Shown here: piece by piece, positions 48,887-57,592 of the stretch
How the letters are laid out: the number at the start of each line of letters is the position of its first letter
How positions within the stretch are numbered: the stretch's first letter is position 1
Source of the DNA: Bryobacterales bacterium
Lineage (GTDB): Bacteria > Acidobacteriota > Terriglobia > Bryobacterales > Bryobacteraceae
Length of the DNA: 64,000 nt
Reading direction: 5' to 3'
Assembly: GCA_003167255.1 (NCBI GenBank)
Contig: PMTR01000140.1
Coordinates: 1-64,000, forward strand
Made by a program: the position numbers and the translations under genes
Notes under the pieces: generated by a model
What the model was told of the DNA's origin: nothing
What the model saw: the letters and a program-made list of their open reading frames with translations, nothing else
Database searches by the model: none

Positions 48887-50619
48887 GGATCCTGCTGGCG
48901 GCGGGAGCGGTGGCTCTGACGGCGGTGGCGATGGCGCAGGCGCCGGTGGCGGACCCCATGATTGCGGCCATGCGGGACGAGGCGGCGCGATCGAGCAAGC
49001 TGAACCTGCCCAACCTGGAACCGCCGTACTTCGTCGAGTACGTGCTGGACGAAGCCGACTCATTTGCGGTGTCGGCGAACCTGGGCGGCCTGGTTTCGCG
49101 GCGGCGGGATGTGTTCCGCGAGCCGGAAGTGCACGTGCGGGTGGGCGACTACAAGTTCGACAATACGAACTTCGCGGGCGGCGGATTCGGCGGGTCGCGC
49201 TACGACCTGGAGGCTTTCCCGGTGGAGAACGCGTATCCGGTGCTGCGGCGGTATCTGTGGCTGGAAACGGATTCGGCCTATAAGGGGGCGCTCGAAGCGC
49301 TGTCGCGCAAGCGCGCGGCCATGCGCAACATTCAGCAGGGCGAGCAGCTCAACGATTTCGCGCACGCCGAGCCGGTGCGCTACGTGAAACCGTTCGGACG
49401 CCTGGCGATCGACGAAGACGAATGGGCCAGCCGGGTGCGGATGCTGTCGGGAATCTTCGCGAAGTTTCCGGAAGTGAAGAACTCGGGAGTGGAACTGCAA
49501 TCGGCCGAGGGCGGCTACTACGTGGTGAACTCCGAGGGCACGGAAGTGAAGGCGGTGGAGAACGTCACGTACGTGCGGGCCCGGGCGCAGGCGCAGGCGC
49601 CGGACGGGATGACGGTGCGGGACGCGGTGGCTTTCCACTCGCTGGACCTGGCGCACATGGCTTCGGAAACCGAAATGGTGCGCGGCGTGACGGCCATGGC
49701 GGAGAACGTGGTGGCGCTGGCCAAGGCGGCGAAAGGCGAAGACTACAGCGGGCCGGTGCTGTTCGAAGGCATGGCGGGCGCGCAGGTGTTCGGGGAAGTG
49801 CTGGGCAAGAACCTGGCGCCGTTGCGGCGGCCGGCGGGCGGCCGCGGCGGCTCCGCTCCGGCAGGCGATCTGGAAGGGCGCATGGGAGCGCGCGTGCTGC
49901 CGGATACGTTCGACGTAGTGGACGACCCGACGCAGAAAGAATGGCGCGGCCGGCCGCTGTTCGGTTCCTATGAAGTGGACCGCGAAGGCGTCATTCCCAA
50001 ACCGCTGCGGATGGTGGAGAAGGGCGTGCTGAAAGCCTTTCTGCTGACGCGGCAGCCGGTGAAGGGCTTTGAAGGCTCGAACGGGCGGGCGCGGCTGCCG
50101 GGGGCGGGCGCGGCGAACTACGCGGACATCAGCAACCTGTTTGTGAGCTCCAGCGAGACGGTGCCGGCGGCGGACCTGAAGAAGAAACTGATCGAGCTGA
50201 TCCAGGCGCGCAACAAGCCGTACGGGATGATTGTGCGCAAGATGGATTTTCCCTCTTCGGCGGCGCTGGACGAAGTGCGGTCGCTGCTGCAGGCCTCGCA
50301 AGGCGCGGCGCACCCGGTGAGCACGCCGCTGCTGGTTTACAAAGTCTTCCCGGACGGGCGCGAGGAACTGGTGCGGGGGCTGCGATTCCGGGGATTCACG
50401 GCGCGGTCGTTGAAAGACATCCTGGCGGCGGGGGACGACCAGACGGTGTTCGAGTTCCTGGACAACGAGGCGCCGTTCGCGCTGATCGGGGGCTCGTCGT
50501 TTACCGCGGAAACCTGCGTGGTGGCGCCTTCCATCCTGATCGACGATCTGGAGCTGCATCCGGCCGAAGAGGAGCAGCCCAAGCTGCCCGTGGTGCCGGC
50601 GCCGGACATAAAGCGGTAA
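48883..50619 (+). CDS. Exported TldE/PmbA-like partner without zinc motif
   Basis: This 578-residue homologue of the preceding protein shares architecture (LPDTFDVVDDPTQKEW, LKAFLLTRQPVKGFEG). It has a signal sequence (MRILLAAGAVALTAVAMAQ). At the place of HExxxH it reads AGAQVFGEVLGKNL, so it cannot bind zinc in the normal way. Known TldD-TldE complexes use one active and one inactive subunit, and the ATGA overlap suggests equimolar synthesis. It starts at ATG 48883. The target peptide is unknown. Confidence 0.82.
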   Translation: MRILLAAGAVALTAVAMAQAPVADPMIAAMRDEAARSSKLNLPNLEPPYFVEYVLDEADSFAVSANLGGLVSRRRDVFREPEVHVRVGDYKFDNTNFAGGGFGGSRYDLEAFPVENAYPVLRRYLWLETDSAYKGALEALSRKRAAMRNIQQGEQLNDFAHAEPVRYVKPFGRLAIDEDEWASRVRMLSGIFAKFPEVKNSGVELQSAEGGYYVVNSEGTEVKAVENVTYVRARAQAQAPDGMTVRDAVAFHSLDLAHMASETEMVRGVTAMAENVVALAKAAKGEDYSGPVLFEGMAGAQVFGEVLGKNLAPLRRPAGGRGGSAPAGDLEGRMGARVLPDTFDVVDDPTQKEWRGRPLFGSYEVDREGVIPKPLRMVEKGVLKAFLLTRQPVKGFEGSNGRARLPGAGAANYADISNLFVSSSETVPAADLKKKLIELIQARNKPYGMIVRKMDFPSSAALDEVRSLLQASQGAAHPVSTPLLVYKVFPDGREELVRGLRFRGFTARSLKDILAAGDDQTVFEFLDNEAPFALIGGSSFTAETCVVAPSILIDDLELHPAEEEQPKLPVVPAPDIKR

Positions 50620-50626
50620 CACGGCT

Positions 50627-52951
50627 GTGCGTCTCCTTGGCCGATACGTATTCCGGGAAATCCTGACGAGCTCGGTGCTGGGCACTCTGCTGGCCACGTT
50701 TGTCATGTTCCTGCACAGCGCGGACACGCTGTTCAAGCTGCTGGTGGGGAGCAGCCCGGGACCGCGAACGGTATTGACCCTGCTGGCGCTGGTGCTGCCG
50801 CCGGTGCTGCCGTTCACAATTCCGTTCGGAGTGCTGATCGGGATTCTGGTGGGGCTGGGGCGGATGGCGTCGGACGGCGAGATCGTGGCCATGCGCGCGG
50901 CCGGCGTATCGAGCCGCAAGGTGATTGCGCCGGTGCTGTTGTTCGCGGCCATCGGGATGGGGATGGCGGCATGGGCGTCGCTGCGGCTGACGCCCTACTC
51001 GCTTAACGAGAGCACGCGCATCATCAATGAGCTCGCAGCCAACCGGCTCACGGCGGAGATTCCGCCGCGGTTTTTCGACGAAGATTTCCCAAATACCATT
51101 CTGTACGTGGACGAAGTGGGACAGACGCCGCCGGGAGCGCCGACTCCCTGGCGCGGGGTGTTCATCGCGGACAACACGCCGCCCGAGCAGCGGAAAAAGG
51201 GGATCGGCGAAAAAGCCGACGGGCCGCTGGTCACGGTGGCGCGGGAAGCCGTCGCGGTGTCCGAGCCGAAGGACAACCGGATCGAGCTGGAACTGCACAA
51301 CTTCGCACGGCACGAGATGGGCAAGGACCTGATCTCGCACGACTACGCATCGCCACTGGCCATCGAGGAGCTGCAGGGGAAGCCGCCGGAGCAGGCGGCG
51401 CAGAAACCGCGGGCCATGAGCACCCGGCAGTTGAGGCGCTACCAGGGGCCAGACCGGATTGAGGCGGCCATCGAGCTGCAGCAGCGATTTGCGCTGCCGG
51501 TGGCCAGCATGATGCTGGCGTTGGTGGGGATCCCGTTGGGGATCGCAACTCGCAAAGGTGGCAAATCGGCATCGTACGTGATCGGCGTGTTCCTGGGCTT
51601 CTTCTGCTACTACCTGGCCTACATGGCGTTGGTGAACGTGGCCAAACAAAAGGCCCTGCCCGTGCCGGTAGCAAGCTGGTTGCCGGACATCGCATTTGGT
51701 TTAGCCGGAGTGATCTTTCTGGTCCGCATGGAGCAGCCGGGAGACCGCGATCTGCTGGCAAGCGTGGCGGCGGGAATGACGCGGCTGTTCGGGTGGATGA
51801 AGCCGCGGCCGGCCAAGGGCGTGGAGCGGACACGGTACTGGAGGATTCCGCTGCTGCCGCAGATCGTGGACACCTATGTTCTGACGAATTTCCTGTTTTA
51901 CCTGGGGATCGTGCTGGCGGCGTTCGTCTCGATGTTCCTGGTGTTCAACTTTTTCGAGCTGACCGGGGACATGATCCGGCACAGCATCTCGCTCAAAACG
52001 ATGTTGCTGTACCTGTTCTTCCTCTCACCCATGCTGATCTATGAGTTAACGCCGATCTGCGTGCTGGTGGCGGTGCTGGTGAACCTGGCCGTGCTGAGCA
52101 AGCAGAACGAGGTGACGGCGTTCAAGGCGTGCGGCGTGAGCCTGTACCGGATGGCCATGCCCATTCTGATTGCGAGCACGCTGCTGAGCGGCGGGTTATT
52201 CGCGTTCGATCACTACTACGTGCCGGAGGCGAACCGCAAGCAGGACAGATTGCGGGACGAAATCAAAGGACGGCCGGTGCAGACGTATTACCGGCCGGAC
52301 CGCAAGTGGACCATGGGGAAGGGCTTTCACATTTACTACTACCGCCTGTTCGATGCGACGGAAAAAGTGATGGTGGACGTGAACGTCTACGAATTGCAGC
52401 CGTCGACGTTCCAGTTGGTGCGGCAGATCAAGGCGGAGCGGGCGCGCTGGAACGCCGGCGCGGGAACCTGGATCTTCGAGAACGGTTGGAGATGCGACTT
52501 CCAGAACGACACGAACTGTACCCGCACGGGTTTTCAGGCGACCACGTTTCCGGAGCTGACCGAGAAGCCGGACTACTTTCTGAAGGAGTACCTGCAAGAC
52601 TCGCAGATGAACTTCATGCAGCTCGATCAGTACATCCGCGACCTGCGGGATAGCGGCTACGGCAACGACACGGTGGGTCTGGAGGTGCAACTGTACCGTA
52701 AGTTTTCGATGCCGCTGTTTGCGCTGATCATGGCGATGATCGCAATTCCTTTCGGATTTCTGGTGGGGAACCGGGGAGCAATGACGGGGATCGGGGTGAG
52801 CATCGCGATTGCGCTCTCGTACGTGGGGATTTCAACACTGTTCGAGAAGATTGGGGAAGTAGGCCAGTTGCCGCCGGTGATGGCGGCGTGGGCGCCGGAC
52901 GTGATGTTTGGGCTGGCGGGGCTATATTTGCTGCTCAGGATGAAGAGTTAG
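50627..52951 (+). CDS. Fused LptF-LptG-type permease (YjgP/YjgQ family)
   Basis: The 774-residue inner-membrane protein consists of two complete YjgP/YjgQ units in one chain. The first (about 1-375) starts LLGRYVFREILTSSVLGTLL and ends FLVRMEQP. The second (about 405-774) starts LPQIVDTYVLTNFLFYLGIV and ends LAGLYLLLRM. Each has helices, a periplasmic β-jellyroll, and more helices. LptF and LptG normally are separate halves of the LPS exporter that works with LptB. GTG 50627 starts 7 bases after the TldE-like gene, so it is probably co-transcribed with the peptidase pair. Confidence 0.88.
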   Translation: MRLLGRYVFREILTSSVLGTLLATFVMFLHSADTLFKLLVGSSPGPRTVLTLLALVLPPVLPFTIPFGVLIGILVGLGRMASDGEIVAMRAAGVSSRKVIAPVLLFAAIGMGMAAWASLRLTPYSLNESTRIINELAANRLTAEIPPRFFDEDFPNTILYVDEVGQTPPGAPTPWRGVFIADNTPPEQRKKGIGEKADGPLVTVAREAVAVSEPKDNRIELELHNFARHEMGKDLISHDYASPLAIEELQGKPPEQAAQKPRAMSTRQLRRYQGPDRIEAAIELQQRFALPVASMMLALVGIPLGIATRKGGKSASYVIGVFLGFFCYYLAYMALVNVAKQKALPVPVASWLPDIAFGLAGVIFLVRMEQPGDRDLLASVAAGMTRLFGWMKPRPAKGVERTRYWRIPLLPQIVDTYVLTNFLFYLGIVLAAFVSMFLVFNFFELTGDMIRHSISLKTMLLYLFFLSPMLIYELTPICVLVAVLVNLAVLSKQNEVTAFKACGVSLYRMAMPILIASTLLSGGLFAFDHYYVPEANRKQDRLRDEIKGRPVQTYYRPDRKWTMGKGFHIYYYRLFDATEKVMVDVNVYELQPSTFQLVRQIKAERARWNAGAGTWIFENGWRCDFQNDTNCTRTGFQATTFPELTEKPDYFLKEYLQDSQMNFMQLDQYIRDLRDSGYGNDTVGLEVQLYRKFSMPLFALIMAMIAIPFGFLVGNRGAMTGIGVSIAIALSYVGISTLFEKIGEVGQLPPVMAAWAPDVMFGLAGLYLLLRMKS

Positions 52952-53197
52952 CAGAGGGGACAGACAGGACGCGATCATTTCGTCCAGGTCTTTCGCGGCT
53001 GCGCGGATGGCTTCCGACTCGGCCTTCCGGCTTCGCTTTTGTGCAGGGATATCACTCTTGTTCAAAACAGTTTTGAGTCTGGTGGCCTGAGAGGCTGAGC
53101 CGATTTGCTTATTTCGGATAGTGGATGTATTGTGCGGAAATGTGGAGCAATTTGTGATAAGGTGGCTCGTTCGGCTCGCCCTAGGAGGGCGATGAAG
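52952..53197. other. Intergenic stretch without a convincing gene
   Basis: A minus-strand open frame (52922-53218, 98 codons) runs through it and into the LptFG 3' end. Its part within 52952-53060 (KAESEAIRAAAKDLDEM) has protein-like composition, so a decayed gene end is possible, but I cannot support a call. The final part contains the AGGAGGG for the next gene. Confidence 0.4.
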
Positions 53198-53932
53198 ATG
53201 CCCGCGAATCCGCTCCAAGCTCCGCTTAACATTGAAATCACTACTGACTCTGGCAGGGTCGACTACTGCGAAGAAACAGCGAGTGCCACGCTGAATGCGC
53301 TCCGGAAAGACATATTAGAAGGCAAACTGCATCGCGATGCGGCGACTGTGATCGACACCAGATCCGGCGGCAAATTACAATCCTCGAAGGAGGGGACGCT
53401 CCTCAAGTGCACGTTGGCATATCCAGAGCTAGCGAACCTCTATGCGCCTGTGCGCCATCACGCAGCCGTTGGGATGAGATACGGTATCCTCGCTGGCATC
53501 CTTCTCCATCTTGCGTCTCTGGCTTTCGTTCTGGTTCGCAGAGGATCAGAGTTTGGGGGCATGCTAATCGCAATACCCAGTTTCTATGCGGCTGCGCTCT
53601 TTCTCGTGACGCGCAAGGCCAGTATACTTAGGGTGCTCGGCGGTATACTCATGCTGCCTCCTCTGTTAATGATATTCTCCCTCTCTTCCAACGCTGGCAT
53701 GCTTGGGGCATTGATCGGTGCCGTTGTTGCTGGTGGGCTCCTGTATTGTATGCCTGGGATGGCTATCGGTGCTGTCGTCGGCGTGATCCGCCGACGAGGC
53801 CTACCACGAGCAAGCGACGCACCCCAGGAGAGCGTGACACTGCGCGTAGCCATCCCGCTACTGATCGGGGCGGCTCTCTGGACGGCATATCTGTTGTGGG
53901 CGAGGGGTTATCTGATGCCCGCATCACGATAG
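53198..53932 (+). CDS. Multi-pass membrane protein of unknown function
   Basis: The 244-residue protein has a soluble N-terminal part (about 1-85; VDYCEETASATLNALRKDIL) and about five to six membrane helices (for example GILAGILLHLASLAFVLV and LGALIGAVVAGGLLYCMPGM). I do not recognise a family. I chose ATG 53198 because AGGAGGG lies 8 nt upstream; ATG 53192 is too close to it. The region is visibly richer in A/T than its neighbours and has no operon partners, which suggests recent acquisition. Function unknown. Confidence 0.6.
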   Translation: MPANPLQAPLNIEITTDSGRVDYCEETASATLNALRKDILEGKLHRDAATVIDTRSGGKLQSSKEGTLLKCTLAYPELANLYAPVRHHAAVGMRYGILAGILLHLASLAFVLVRRGSEFGGMLIAIPSFYAAALFLVTRKASILRVLGGILMLPPLLMIFSLSSNAGMLGALIGAVVAGGLLYCMPGMAIGAVVGVIRRRGLPRASDAPQESVTLRVAIPLLIGAALWTAYLLWARGYLMPASR

Positions 53933-54058
53933 CGGCCGACCCGCCGGCGGGTTGTTGGCCAGCAACCTGCACAGAAACATTCGCACAGGGATATAGAACC
54001 CCAGCGTCTCGCTGTGCCGCATGATCGCCAGCGGCGTACCAGCTTCATAGAATCAGTT

Positions 54059-54132
54059 GGCAGGCGAAAGCGCCTGCCCCACAATGACGCGAGCCGTTGC
54101 GTACCAAAGTGGGACAGACGCTTTCGTCTGTC
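54059..54132. repeat. Two palindromes of the GCCCCAC / CAGACG family
   Basis: GGCAGGCG-AAAG-CGCCTGCC (54059-54078) and GACAGACG-CTTT-CGTCTGTC (54113-54132) are both perfect hairpins with 4-base loops. Their flanks CCCCAC and GTGGGAC resemble those of the elements at 11997 and 59896. They occupy the gap between the orphan membrane protein and the PBP gene. On the minus strand, 53935-54050 translates as a short protein-like fragment ending in a stop, possibly decayed coding sequence; the rest shows nothing. Confidence 0.7.
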
Positions 54133-54284
54133 AACCCGGCGATCTCAGCGTTTTTTTACGGCTTCTCGCGGTCGCGGCTCGCATCGGGTTGACGGGCTGT
54201 TGAGGATTGCGGCATAATCTGGCGTCGGACGTACGGAAAGACACATGACCGGCTATACTGGTTGTGTCTCATTATGAAGCCACG

Positions 54285-55424
54285 ATGAAAAAAACCTTGC
54301 TGCCAGCGCTAGTCGCGGGCCTGTTGGTGAGCGGCCAGTTCGCCGCCGGCCAGTCGACCAGGAGCAGTGCCTCCGGGAGCGGGAGAACCGCGACCACCAC
54401 CACCAGGAAGAAGGCCGTCAAGAAGGCCGTCAAAAAGCCGCCGCCGGTGGATCCGACCGATGGGGACAACGTGGACGGCGACGACCTGACGGTGCGGCGC
54501 GCGGCGGTGAATGCGTTGGGGACTACCAACGGCAGCGTGTTGGTGTTGGACCCGAACAGCGGCCGGGTTCTGACCATGGTCAACCAGAAGCTGGGATTGA
54601 AGGCGGGTTTCACGCCGTGTTCCACCATCAAGCTGGTGACGGCTCTGGCGGCGCTGAGCGAGCACGTGGTGGAGCGCGACACGGTGATCCGGCTGAGCCG
54701 GGTGGTGAGCTTCACTCTGACTACGGCGCTGGCGCATTCCAACAATCCGTATTTCGCGACGCTGGGCAACCGTCTGGGCTACGAGCGAGTGGCGCACTAC
54801 GCACAGATGCTGGGCCTGGGAGAAAAGGCTGGCTTGGATATCCCAGGCGAGCAGCCCGGGACGATTGTGCCGGAAGCTCCGAAGTTCGGCGGCGTGGGGA
54901 TGATGACGAGTTTCGGAGAAGGCTTCCTGGTGACGCCGCTGGAACTCGGAGCGATGCTCTCGGCCATCGCCAACGGCGGGACGCTCTACTATCTGCAATA
55001 CCCGCGAAGATCGGAAGACATCGATAACTTCACGCCGAAGGTGAAGCGGCCGCTGGAACTGGCGCCCAACGGCATCGCCGACGTGAAAGTAGGGATGCGG
55101 GGCGCGGTGGATTTCGGCACGGCGCGGCGCGCGGGATACGACTCGAACGAACCGATTTTGGGGAAGACCGGGACGTGCACGGATTTCAGCTCGTCGAGCC
55201 ACATGGGATGGTTCGGGTCGTTCAACGACGTGGGCAGGCATCAACTGGTGGTGGTAGTGATGCTGGCGGCCATCAACAAGTCGGTGAGCGGGCCAGTGGC
55301 GGCGGGAGTGGCGGGAGCGATCTATCGCAGCCTTTCCGGACAACACTACTTCACGACGGACGTTGGCGAAGTGAAACCGATCCTGCCGCAGATCATCACT
55401 ACGAAGCCGTGCTGCGACCGGTAG
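54285..55424 (+). CDS. Exported penicillin-binding transpeptidase-domain protein
   Basis: The 379-residue protein has a signal peptide (MKKTLLPALVAGLLVSGQF), a Lys/Pro/Asp-rich linker, and a transpeptidase domain (about 75-350). The three active-site motifs are seen: SxxK in TPCSTIKLV, SxN in AHSNNPYF, and KTG in ILGKTGTC. It acts in the periplasm on peptidoglycan or as a β-lactam target. It lacks the N-terminal dimerisation domain of class B PBPs and is close to a bare transpeptidase. ATG 54285 was chosen over GTG 54264 because it begins the signal peptide. Confidence 0.83.
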   Translation: MKKTLLPALVAGLLVSGQFAAGQSTRSSASGSGRTATTTTRKKAVKKAVKKPPPVDPTDGDNVDGDDLTVRRAAVNALGTTNGSVLVLDPNSGRVLTMVNQKLGLKAGFTPCSTIKLVTALAALSEHVVERDTVIRLSRVVSFTLTTALAHSNNPYFATLGNRLGYERVAHYAQMLGLGEKAGLDIPGEQPGTIVPEAPKFGGVGMMTSFGEGFLVTPLELGAMLSAIANGGTLYYLQYPRRSEDIDNFTPKVKRPLELAPNGIADVKVGMRGAVDFGTARRAGYDSNEPILGKTGTCTDFSSSSHMGWFGSFNDVGRHQLVVVVMLAAINKSVSGPVAAGVAGAIYRSLSGQHYFTTDVGEVKPILPQIITTKPCCDR

Positions 55425-55507
55425 GACAGACCATCGCCGTTCGTGGTCTGTCCCCTCCTCGCTAAACCCCGCCTGCTGGACAGACGACATAAACCGATCG
55501 TCTGTCC
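55424..55507. repeat. Paired palindromes between convergent genes
   Basis: GGACAGACCA/TGGTCTGTCC (55424-55433, 55444-55453) and GGACAGACGA/TCGTCTGTCC (55478-55487, 55498-55507) are exact 10-bp inverted repeats. The outermost parts also pair with each other. The set fits precisely between the stops of the PBP gene and the convergent YHS gene, where it could end transcription from both sides. Confidence 0.75.
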
Positions 55508-55779
55508 TACGCGCTGAACTTCTCCGCGCATTCGGGCGAGCAGAAATAGACCAGGTCGCCATCCACAGTGCGGGTGACGGCGGTATTGGTGGAGACGTAG
55601 GTGCCACACACCGGGTCCTTCTTGAGAACACCGCCGGATTGCGCGGGCTGCTGCAGCGGGTGCGCGGCGGCGGGCCTGGAAGCGGGACGCAGGGCCGCAA
55701 AGAGACTGCGCAGGAGGGAGCGCAGGAGTAGAAAGACCAGCAGGGGGAGCAGGAACTCGCGAAGGATGGCTGAGAACAT
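55507..55779 (-). CDS. Membrane-anchored YHS/TRASH-like metal-binding protein
   Basis: The 90-residue protein has an N-terminal hydrophobic helix (MFSAILREFLLPLLVFLLL) and a C-terminal YHS-like module with KDPVCGTYVS and YFCSPECAEKF. The three cysteines are arranged as in metal-binding YHS/TRASH domains, often linked to copper or heavy-metal handling. It lies convergent to the PBP gene and 45 bases from the TPR gene on the same strand. The metal is unknown. Confidence 0.75.
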   Translation of the reverse strand: MFSAILREFLLPLLVFLLLRSLLRSLFAALRPASRPAAAHPLQQPAQSGGVLKKDPVCGTYVSTNTAVTRTVDGDLVYFCSPECAEKFSA

Positions 55780-55824
55780 TCAATCAGGGCGGGAATGCGC
55801 GACTCCCGCCCCGGGAAACTCCGG

Positions 55825-56985
55825 CTATTTCTTCTTCTTGTTGGAGTTGGGGTTCTTGAAGGTGGTATCGATGGTGCCGCCCAACTGGGTCAACATGTCC
55901 TTAGACGATTGCGCGCTCTTGCCGTCGGGAGCGAGCTGGAGATACTTCTGGAAGGCCTCGACGGTGCCGGGAGGCGCGGTGATTTTGCCATCGGCGGAAA
56001 CCGAGGCCTGGGCGGCGAGCGACAGACCGTACTGATAATACGATTCGCAGTTCTTGGGGTTATCGGGAGCGGAATCGATAGCCATCTTGAACGCGGTGGA
56101 GGCCGCTTCGGCCTGTCCGGCGTTGGTCATGAGGGCTCCCAGGTTGAAGAACTTGACGTAAGCGGTGGTGGGATCGAGATCGGCGGCCTTCTGCAATTCG
56201 GCTTTCATCTCGGGGAACTTCTTGGCCTTGGCGAGCGCCAGCGCGTAGTTGTTGTGCACCGAGGCATCGTCCGGTTTGATCTCGATGGACTTGGCGTAGG
56301 CGTCGATGCCTTTCTGCGCCAGGGCGTCGAAATCGGCGCCGGTCTTGGATTGCGCCTGACCGATATAGGCATCGCCGAGATTGGCCCAGACCGCGGGTTG
56401 GGTCGGACCGATCTCGGCGGCCTTTTCGAGATTGGTGACGGCCACATCCCACTGCTTGTCCTGGAGGGCATTGAAGCCCGCGTTGAAGGCTTCGTTCAAG
56501 TCTTTGTTCTTTTTGATCTCGCCGGCTTTCTCGTTAATCTGCTTTTCCATGGCGGCTTTTTGCTCAGGCGTCATTTGGCGTTTGAGATCTTCCGACATCT
56601 GGCCGGTTTCAAAAGCCTTTTGAATCTCGGCCTGGCGGGCGGCGGTGGCCTGTGCGCCGTTCTTCCTCAAGTCAAAATCGATGGGAGGATGTTCGCCCAG
56701 GGTGGTTCTTACGCCCGACACTTTGTCGACGATCTTGCCATCTACCTCGCACGAGATCTCGTACGTGCCAAGCGGCACGCCAGCATGGATGTAATGGCCC
56801 TTCTTGTCGGTCTTCGTTTTGGAATCCCACTTGATATCCGTGCGGTGAAGATAGATGATGGCGCCAACCACGCCTTTGCCGTCTGCGCCCTTGACATCAC
56901 CTTCGACGGTCGCGACCTGGGCGTAGCAAGCCAACGCCAGGAATACGAGCCCAACGGCGGCAAACGCCGCATTGCGCGAGTTCAT
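55825..56985 (-). CDS. Exported TPR protein with N-terminal carboxypeptidase-regulatory-like domain
   Basis: The 386-residue protein has a signal peptide (AFAAVGLVFLALACYAQ) and a β-sandwich (about 25-95: VEGDVKGADGKGVVGAIIYL). A charged helical linker follows, then several TPR repeats (about 150-340; AVTNLEKAAEIGPTQPAVWA, AYAKSIEIKPDDASVHNNYA). The C-terminus is Lys-rich (NPNSNKKKK). GGAGG precedes the ATG. It probably acts as a periplasmic scaffold. No enzyme motif is seen. Confidence 0.8.
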   Translation of the reverse strand: MNSRNAAFAAVGLVFLALACYAQVATVEGDVKGADGKGVVGAIIYLHRTDIKWDSKTKTDKKGHYIHAGVPLGTYEISCEVDGKIVDKVSGVRTTLGEHPPIDFDLRKNGAQATAARQAEIQKAFETGQMSEDLKRQMTPEQKAAMEKQINEKAGEIKKNKDLNEAFNAGFNALQDKQWDVAVTNLEKAAEIGPTQPAVWANLGDAYIGQAQSKTGADFDALAQKGIDAYAKSIEIKPDDASVHNNYALALAKAKKFPEMKAELQKAADLDPTTAYVKFFNLGALMTNAGQAEAASTAFKMAIDSAPDNPKNCESYYQYGLSLAAQASVSADGKITAPPGTVEAFQKYLQLAPDGKSAQSSKDMLTQLGGTIDTTFKNPNSNKKKK

Positions 56986-57046
56986 AGAACCTCCAACTGA
57001 GACTAGTGTGTATTAAATTCCAGTATACCGTAATCGGGTTTTTGCG

Positions 57047-57550
57047 CTATTCCTCGAAGAGGCGGATCTGGTCTTGCGAGACGGGAGCCGGCTTGCGCTT
57101 GCGGAGGGGGCTGCCCACCACGCCCAGAACTTCCACCGCCAGGACTGCCTGGCGGGGGACGAAAATGCGCTGCTGGTTGCCGTTGGGGTCGGGCGGAATC
57201 ACCACAAATCCGTGGTGGTCAATTTGAAGGAGATTGTTGGGGAGGATGCCTTGGAGGACTTCGCCGTCGCGGAACCGGAAGCTGACCCAGAGGCCCGCCA
57301 TTTTCGGGCGGGTAAGAAAAGTGAGGCGTTCCGGGGAGGCCGGCGGCTCAAAATCGCGAACAAAAGCGACGGTCTTGATCTCATCGTAGGGAATGGTGGC
57401 GACATTGCCCTCTTCGGAGAGCAGTTCAACACCCGCAGGTTGTAGATAAGAAAATGGGTTAACATAGCCCACCAGGGTCTCGCGCTGGTAGCGGCGGAGG
57501 AGCGCCTTCTTGGTGGTGGAAGCGGGCAAAAGTTTCCTCGATACCAACAA
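57047..57550 (-). CDS. Conserved protein of unknown function, DUF6982-like
   Basis: This 167-residue soluble protein consists mainly of β-strands. Segments such as YQRETLVGYVNPFSYLQPAG and GLWVSFRFRDGEVLQGILPN suggest two Sm- or PilZ-like barrel repeats. I think it resembles DUF6982 proteins, but am not certain. It is divergent from xerD over a 42-base gap. A role in nucleotide or RNA binding is possible but not shown. Confidence 0.6.
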   Translation of the reverse strand: MLVSRKLLPASTTKKALLRRYQRETLVGYVNPFSYLQPAGVELLSEEGNVATIPYDEIKTVAFVRDFEPPASPERLTFLTRPKMAGLWVSFRFRDGEVLQGILPNNLLQIDHHGFVVIPPDPNGNQQRIFVPRQAVLAVEVLGVVGSPLRKRKPAPVSQDQIRLFEE

Positions 57551-57592
57551 CTATGTTTCAATCACTTAGCGGCTTATTGTATCATTGGCACG

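Noticed and set aside
49060-50952. Minus-strand open frame of 630 codons
   Set aside because: Arg/His-rich shadow of the TldE-like and LptFG genes without any recognisable domain.
52922-53218. Minus-strand 98-codon frame
   Set aside because: Overlaps the LptFG end and lacks a family match or ribosome binding site; only part looks protein-like.
53935-54050. Decayed gene on the minus strand (EAGTPLAIMRHSETLG)
   Set aside because: Only about 42 codons between stops; a faint likeness to DUF302 is not enough for a pseudogene call.
55795-57000. Plus-strand open frame of 401 codons
   Set aside because: Mirror of the TPR gene; Gly/Leu-rich, no domain, no ribosome binding site.
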